A model generated the notes under the pieces. That model was given only the letters and a program-made list of their open reading frames with translations, did not search any database and had not been told where the DNA came from. Source: Nymphaea colorata (taxonomy: Eukaryota > Streptophyta > Magnoliopsida > Nymphaeales > Nymphaeaceae). Taken from it: a stretch of DNA of 64,000 nt. Made by a program: the position numbers and the translations under genes. Each line of letters begins with the position of its first letter. The stretch's first letter is position 1. Positions 57,730 through 64,000 of this stretch are shown one piece after another. The DNA is taken from the NCBI RefSeq assembly GCF_008831285.2, contig NC_045146.1, positions 17,291,149-17,355,148 on the forward strand. The letters are read 5' to 3'.

Positions 57730-60700
57730 ATAGTGTTTTTAATCTTAAAGGGTATTTACATAAAATGTTCTGTTTCATTTCATTGGCACCATTTGATTTT
57801 TAAGGCCCGTTTGACGGCCAGGAATTAAATTTCTAGAATTAAAATTTCAAAAACTTAATTCCGAGAATCATATTGCTAGAATTAAAATTCCAGTCTCGCT
57901 TTCTTATCCCACATTTTGCGGCTAGGAAATAATATGTTTGAAAAACTAGATCATCATTGTTTGATGGTGAAAAAATTCTGGTATCTTGAAAGGAACCTGT
58001 CTTTTACAAAGTGGAGCACCTTCCAGATACAATTTGCAGGTCATCCAACCCATTATTAGCTTCATTTGATTCGTTGATGTGTTGGTTGAGAGGATACATG
58101 CATGCATGAATTCAAATGTTTTTGTAGAATCTTTTTGGGTGAGTTAGGGAGATCTACCATGCGGCGGTTGAAAGCTGAAGCCTTCACCTAACCACTCCTC
58201 CCCCTAAGGTACAGGGTTTGCTTTTGGTGTCAGAGTTTGCCTCCATCAACCTTCAACTTGTGCATCATAGTATAAAAAATTGACACCTCAAGGACTCAAA
58301 ACAAAGACTGACTGTCTATCAGCTCCTGCGCCCCTTCCTGTCTCTTGCACAACCCCCCTTGGAAATCTTTTTCTAGAGCCTTTGGATTCCTTTCATGTCA
58401 TCATCGGCAGCATGATGTTGATCAAATGGAAATGTTGAATCATCTTATTGAAAATTAAGGTTGATGTTTGTAAGCAATTCATATTTGCTTTTAGTATTTT
58501 GGATCTCATTTTGTGTTTGTACAGGAAAAGATGTGTTTTGTACCATTTAATGTAGTTTTCGTGCCAACCTACCCTTAAAGACGTGTTCTTAAAAGTGTTT
58601 TAATAAATTTAACGTACATTAAGTCAATCATTTATCAAATTCATATATATTTTTTAATCATAAAAATTTCATTTTATATATATATATATATAAACAAATG
58701 CCTTGGTAACAACTCGAACGACTACCTTTATATCCCTCGCATTCAAGACTCACTGTTGATAAATCAATGAAGGGCCAGAAGCAGAAACTGTCATAGGATG
58801 TGATAACACCAACTAGTGTATGGTGTAGCTGGTTGAACTTGCGGCACATGGACAGCATGTCTCATGTTTGATTTCCGTGAGTGTCATATTCTTGTTTGAT
58901 TTCCATAAGTGCTCACGATGCATCGGCAAATGTCTACTAGATCACATTTCTCATTTTATGAATTTTAAAAATTATTAATAATATTTTAGGTTCATTGAAG
59001 AAATTTTGAAAAATATAACTAGAAATAAGTGAATGATGAGTCATGACTATTCAAAGTCCCTCAACCATCTAACCAGGGTTGTTCATACAAAGTAGTACTC
59101 ATCATCTTTTTCTCCTTGTTTTTATTTTTTTCTTAAGTGTCCACTACAAAGGATAAATGATGCTTATTAGATGGCTGGATTACTTTAAAAAGGGAGACTC
59201 ACCATTCAATTTTTCATGCAGCTGGTATAAATTTTGTAACATACTATACTAATATGATACACAGGCTCCGAGCAACAAGGATAACATTGAGGAAGACAAA
59301 AGAGTAAGTCGAAGACAAAGTAATACAGGAGAGTGAGAGATAGGAGAAAGGGAAAGCAAGTTGAAGACAAAGTAGGTAGCTTCTATAGATGGGTGTGTTT
59401 CTGTGTGAAAGAAGCATTGAAGTTAAATGCAGTAATGGCGTTGGTGTGCATTAATCGAGAAGCAGAAGCAGAATCACATGGGGCTTGTCTTCAACTGGTT
59501 GGACGGTTGCCATGGCCTCCTATCTCTTCCTTTATTGGATCTTTTCCTCTCCATCACGTTCCCAACAGTTGCATGGAAAGCTACTGCAGGCTTGTGGGGA
59601 GGGGAAGACGCTGCTCCCAGTACAAACGGAAGACCCACTTGTCCATGATATCGCAAACGTACCAGTTCTTCACCCTGTGAAAGGTTAGACGCCTAAACTC
59701 CTCCGGTACTGCGACTAGACCTTAAGCGCTCGAACAGTTGCAAATATAAAAGTTAATCTGTTTTTTCCGGATTTTGAAATACCCTTCAAAGCAGAGAAAG
59801 GGTTTTATTTAAGTAAACTCATTTGCTTGCTTTTGTTTTTCTCGCTTCGTTTAGAGAGTATTTTATACTGTTGAGCGCTTTTGTATTCGCAAGTTATCTC
59901 TCCAGTTTGATCTCTTAAAAAATGAACAGCTTGTATGATTCCAATTAAAATCGGGTATATGATGGTTGGATAGGTACAAGTGTACCTATATATATAGATG
60001 GTATCAATATCTCATATTGTCGGATGTCTAAAAATTTAAAATATAACATTACAAAATAGTCATCACATTAGTATTAGCAATGTTTTATATTGTGACAACA
60101 TTTTATAGTACTTTCAGAAAATGGATTTTTTTTTTTTTTTTGCTATCGGACAACATTCAGCATTTGGCGTATTTGATTTATATATATATATGCCCCACAA
60201 ATTTGGTAGTCCGTTCAAGGGAATCATGTGTCGTTTTTAATTTTTAAAAAATAGTCACAAAAAACTTTTTTAATGTTTACTTCAGCCTAACTTTGTATTT
60301 TTTAAATAATTTTTAATATTTTTGCTAATTCACAGCTGATTCAACTAAATCTATATTATGCGTGTTTGAGATCTTTTTTTTTTTTCCATTGGGAGCCCAT
60401 TTCTATTGATTGTCCAACATTCCTGGAAATCGAAGCCCACGGTCGATCTGGACGGTGAGATGCAATTACTGACCTGAAATTGGATCTGTTTAGTCAGATA
60501 TGCAGTAACAGAAAGGAGTATATCCATATCTTAAGCAACTCAAACTTGGTAAGGGATTCGAGTATCCAGATCTTATTCAGAGTCCAAAGGATGATCAAGA
60601 TCGGATCCGATTACACGCAGAAGGCGGATCCTCTTCTTCCCCGTTGGATCTGAATTCAATTTTAGAAAGTTCAAGCCCAAACTTGGATCTGATTAAAAAG

Positions 60701-60995
60701 ATCTGGTTACATGGTAGCTAGGTTCATATTCAGTTTCAAAAATTTGCAACTCTGGATCCGAGTCTGAAACTTTAAAAAAAAAAAAGACCTAGCCGCACCA
60801 GATATAGTAAAGAAATAGAGAATCAAACTGAGTCAGAACCGTTCTTGTCCCCTAAGCAGAGCAAACAAGAAAAGAACAGGACAACTTGAAAGCGGAAGCA
60901 CCTTGTTTGTACCCATTGCCAAACGCCAAGAACCGTCCGGTCCACTGTTGGCTCATGTACTGCTCATGTCCTTAATGGTGTCCTGAGCCTTAAAT
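57730..60995. other. intergenic region, no gene recognised
   Basis: 57,804 begins GGCCCGTTTGACGGC, a MITE-like left end without a matching right end. 58,826-58,880 is a tRNA-like relic. The frames at 59,333-59,680 carry no motif, though 59,250-59,700 is less AT-rich. TA tracts occur near 58,675-58,692 and 60,179-60,191. Confidence 0.4.
58826..58880 (+). repeat. tRNA-like (SINE-like) relic
   Basis: GTGTAGCTGGTTGAACTTG resembles an A box (TAGCTGGTTGA), and TGTTTGATTTCCGTGAG about 37 bp later resembles a B box. Repeated TTTGATTTCC follows at 58,897. Boundaries are not defined. Confidence 0.4.
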
Positions 60996-61002
60996 GACTA
61001 AA

Positions 61003-61067
61003 CCGGGGGCGCCCCCGGCGTCCCCGTCATTTATTTATTTATTATTTATTATTTATTTATTTATTCT
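61003..61067. repeat. 16-bp GC palindrome next to ATTT repeats
   Basis: CCGGGGGCGCCCCCGG (61003-61018) is a perfect palindrome, followed within 10 bp by an (ATTT)n/(ATT)n tract to about 61,067. Such GC density is exceptional in this AT-rich surrounding. Confidence 0.85.
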
Positions 61068-63171
61068 GTTGATGTGGCTTGAAGAGGCAAAGTCGAGCCT
61101 GTGTATGAGTCCTCCCTTATTTTTGCTATTTTCATTTTAATTATAATATTATGCGCCAACTCATTTAATCTAATTTTGTGAAAATTTAATTTTATGAAAA
61201 TCAAAGTTTTTTCTAATGAGTTTTTGAAATCTCTGTTTGCGTGTTTGTTTAACATACACGAAATCCAATCTTTTGTTTATAACATAGAAGGGACTGTTAG
61301 GTTTTGCGCTTCCTTTAGAAAATCATGTTTTGTTAAAACTAAGTTTAAATCCAGTTTTGATGTCGTCTAAATGCTTTTTTAAAAGCAAAACCAGGTTTTA
61401 CAATGCAAATAAGTTTTTTAGAATGTCTTTTTAAGTCCATCGTATTAATGTTAGTAAGGTCCCAACTCCCAAAGCATGCTCAGTAAATCCCGACCAAAAA
61501 AGAACAAGGAAGCAAAAAGCATCAATGCAAATGAATCACTCACCCTATAAAAAAATTGCTAAAGAATACTACCAAATATAATCGTCATATATTAAGATCC
61601 ATGAACTTTTAAAAAACCATAAAGACCCAAAAATAAAGTGGATGCCCCTGCTCGATTAAATAAAATTTCTCTATATTTTGCACAAAGCACTAATGTTTCA
61701 CCAAATCTTTTGGTGAAGGAATTTTAAGATAGTAACTGTTTATAAGTTTATGTGCTGCTACGGATTTTGCTCGTTGTGATTTAAGAGTTACTGCTTAATT
61801 ACTTCTAATATTATCTTAGAAGGCAAATCCTTGGAATATTCATAACTTAAAAGCTGTGCATGAACTCTCTAAATGCCTCATAAGCTCTTTGAGAATACAC
61901 TTTTAAGTCGTTTGATTCAATAATGAAAATTCCAGAATCAAAAATTTCAGGGTTTTAGTTTCTTAGTTCTGGAATTAAAATAACTTGTTTGTTTAATCAT
62001 TCTAATTTATTAAAATAAGTATTATGATTTTAAAATTCAATGATTCTAAGTATATCAAATGCCCAAGGGTCCACGACTTATCCACTAAATAGAGGGCCTG
62101 CATTTGGGTGTTAAGTCCAGAGTAGGGTTGCCGGTGTTAAAATTTAGAAACTTTAATTTGGTCTTTTTCATAAAAAAATTTTGGCGGCTTTGCTCAATCA
62201 AAAAAAACTTTTAAAAAATAAAAAAATCTAAACAACTACCACATTCATTCATGGACTCATGGTTCACTTGAATAGAATATTTCTTAAATATTAAATATCA
62301 AGAACATCAACGTCAGAAAATATACCTACGGTCGTGGATATGAATCTGATCGATAAAAGAAATGAGTAATTCCGCCATTAAATTTTCCGGTTCTGCCAAC
62401 GAGCAGGTCCGAAGGTCCTAACGGATGAAACCTCTAACTCTCCGGCCAGACCCAACGCACTATATATATGCATATGTGCGTTTGTTTGCCACTGTCCCTC
62501 TGTTGGCAATTCTGCCAAAGAAACTATTCATCGTTCAGTGGCCTGAATCAGGCAAGGCAAGTTTCTTAACCGCTAGCCGTCACGAACTTCCACACAAGAA
62601 TTTCACAAGCAGAAACCGAAAGAGAAAAAGAGAGATTTAAAGAAAGAATCAATTCATCGGGAACAGCAAAAGGCTTATGCCGAATAACCATTCAAGATTA
62701 ATTATCCCAAAAAAAACTCGTCCACACAGTTCCTGAGAAGATGAATCCAAGGCCGTCCACTTGCCGTCGGCCATAAGATCTGAGTTCAGAAGGAAATAAA
62801 GGTAGTACCTAATCCTACTGAATGGGATCCGTGCAAAAGCATAGCACGGCAGAGCAATCCATTTGTATGGAATGACAAGTGGGGAAGAAGAATTGAATAA
62901 ATAAATGAGAGAGAGAGAAAGAACGGAAATGAATGAGAGAGCGAGAGGTCACATAATAAATGAATTGAGAGAGAGAAAGAAATCTCTGGCCAAGAGATTT
63001 CAAGGTTGCATCTGATGGGGCCAAGCTGTCCTGCGGAATGTACACGAAAACTGAGACCTTCCTTCGTTTCACTGCCCGGCATGTTCTTTACACACAACCC
63101 AAATAGCCCGTGGCCTGTCCTTACCTTGCACATGCCCTTGCTCAGCAGCGTCTACCCACCACCACCTCCTG
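61068..63171. other. intergenic region upstream of the short SAUR
   Basis: AT-rich. 61,905-62,060 resembles MITE interiors with AAAATTCC/GGAATTAAAA motifs. A TATATATAT lies near 62,461. A GA-rich stretch is found at 62,905-62,980. No further gene could be supported. Confidence 0.4.
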
Positions 63172-63179
63172 TATATATA
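63172..63179 (+). promoter_or_regulatory. putative TATA box of the short SAUR
   Basis: TATATATA within CTGTATATATACCCCA lies about 185 bp before the ATG at 63362. The leader is C/T-rich (CTCTCTCTG, TTCTCTCTG). Confidence 0.6.
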
Positions 63180-63361
63180 CCCCAATCCAGGCACCATTTC
63201 CTGCACCAACCCCCCTCTCTCTGAATCTCTTCTCTCTGCAGAGATTTCTCTTTATCTCTATACGGCTCCTTTGATCTCCTTGCTTTGCTTCTGCACCGCT
63301 CTGTGGATACATACTCCTGTTCTTCTGTTTTTAGCACCACCAACATCTTTATTCTCTCGAT

Positions 63362-63655
63362 ATGGCCGTGAAGAAAGGAGTGAAGCAGATCCTGAAGAGG
63401 TGTTCCAGCCTGGGGAAGAAGAACACCGGGGAAGAGTCCGGGGAGCTCCCGGGGGACGTGCCCAAGGGACACTTTGCTGTGTACGTTGGGGAGAAGCGCA
63501 GCAGATTCATAGTGCCAATCTCGCTTCTTAGCCACCCCGAGTTTCAGAGCCTTCTGGACATGGCGGAGGAAGAGTTTGGCTTCCACCACGACATGGGCTT
63601 GACGATTCCTTGCGAGGAGATGGTCTTCAGATCCTTAACTTCTGCATTGAGATGA
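63362..63655 (+). CDS. SAUR family auxin-responsive protein, 97 aa
   Basis: Single exon. The basic N-terminus [20 protein letters not shown] is followed by the SAUR core: [40 protein letters not shown] and [17 protein letters not shown]. Length and motif order are those of the compact SAUR class, close to the SAUR76-78-like small proteins. It likely promotes growth by blocking PP2C-D phosphatases, as known for the family. GC content is higher than the flanks. It is not adjacent to the other SAUR (22 kb apart) and the two proteins differ strongly, so they are not a recent tandem pair. Confidence 0.95.
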   Translation: MAVKKGVKQILKRCSSLGKKNTGEESGELPGDVPKGHFAVYVGEKRSRFIVPISLLSHPEFQSLLDMAEEEFGFHHDMGLTIPCEEMVFRSLTSALR

Positions 63656-64000
63656 AGTCCGGGGATTGATGCCGCCTTCTCCATTTTTCCTGGTGGGAAC
63701 AACAAAGAATTTCTTCTCTTATTTTTCCTTTTTGGTTTCTATATATAACCAGCAACCGATGGAATACTTCTGGGTTGATTCTGTAAATTTTTTTCTAGTG
63801 CTAAATGAGAGAATGTATAGCATTCATGGACGTTGAAGTCTCTTTAATTTCTTCTTCCACCATCACTTTTTCTTCCTTCTTTTTCCTGTAAAGATTCATT
63901 TTTTGTTGGTGAGAGAGGGATTCAAACACGTAAATGGCACCTCTAATTTTGCTTGGTTAATTAACGAGAGGTAAATCGCGCTCTAGCAGCAATTGTGAAG
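63656..64000 (+). other. 3' flank of the short SAUR
   Basis: T-rich 3'UTR and downstream sequence. GGAATACTTCTGGGTTGATTCTGTA near 63,760 faintly recalls the SAUR DST instability element but does not match its core. No further gene. Confidence 0.4.

Noticed and set aside
57804-57980. A complete Tourist MITE beginning GGCCCGTTTGACGGC
   Set aside because: The left end is typical, but no complementary right end was found within 500 bp.
59333-59688. Overlapping ORFs around 59.5 kb
   Set aside because: No motif, no splice structure, and both strands are open equally.
63755-63790. DST mRNA-instability element after the short SAUR
   Set aside because: Only GGA and GTA parts resemble it. The conserved ATAGATT core is missing.
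1-64000. CRISPR arrays, bacterial operons, tRNA or rRNA genes
   Set aside because: None seen. The tRNA-like segments noted lack a full cloverleaf and are better explained as SINE relics.

Overview
The window is nuclear DNA of a flowering plant. Its genes have many introns with plant splice signals, and it carries plant-type families: an IQD calmodulin-binding protein, a plant subtilase, two SAURs and a Golgi-type methyltransferase. The background is AT-rich and full of TA microsatellites and small non-autonomous DNA transposons. I cannot fix the species or order from sequence alone.

Layout: six genes can be read in full. (1) An IQD28-32-like gene on + (CDS 1953-8747, six exons). (2) A TLDc-domain gene on - (21711-15255, seven exons), convergent with the IQD gene. 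(3) A single-exon membrane-anchored methyltransferase on + (24737-26014), divergent from the TLDc gene. (4) A group-2 subtilase on - (32466-27757, nine exons), convergent with the methyltransferase. (5) A long SAUR on + (40808-41290). (6) A short SAUR on + (63362-63655). A lone exon of a glyoxalase/VOC-family gene (38098-38328) and a fragment of a LINE reverse transcriptase region (13700-13920) are also recognisable. All exon joins were checked by hand for reading phase, and every multi-exon model closes in frame (809, 545 and 832 codons).

The rest is accessory. Between 33 and 40 kb, and again from 41.3 to 63.1 kb, I see no convincing intact host gene apart from the short SAUR. That DNA holds a 526-bp hAT-type element with a perfect 8-bp target duplication nested in an older relative, a 1.6-kb CACTA-type element, a 171-bp hAT-like MITE, Tourist-like and other MITEs, tRNA-like (SINE-like) relics and many AT microsatellites.

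The genes do not form a pathway: the order is an ordinary plant neighbourhood of unrelated genes. I did not find a novel multi-gene system. The most unusual gene-level observation is that the subtilase needs two GC-AG introns, one directly after the catalytic His codon. The other points worth following are the orphan VOC exon with an apparent GC donor, the nested hAT pair, a perfect 60-bp direct repeat 1,063 bp apart, a 41-bp repeat exactly 300 bp apart, a compact intronic hairpin and a G-quadruplex motif upstream of the TLDc gene.
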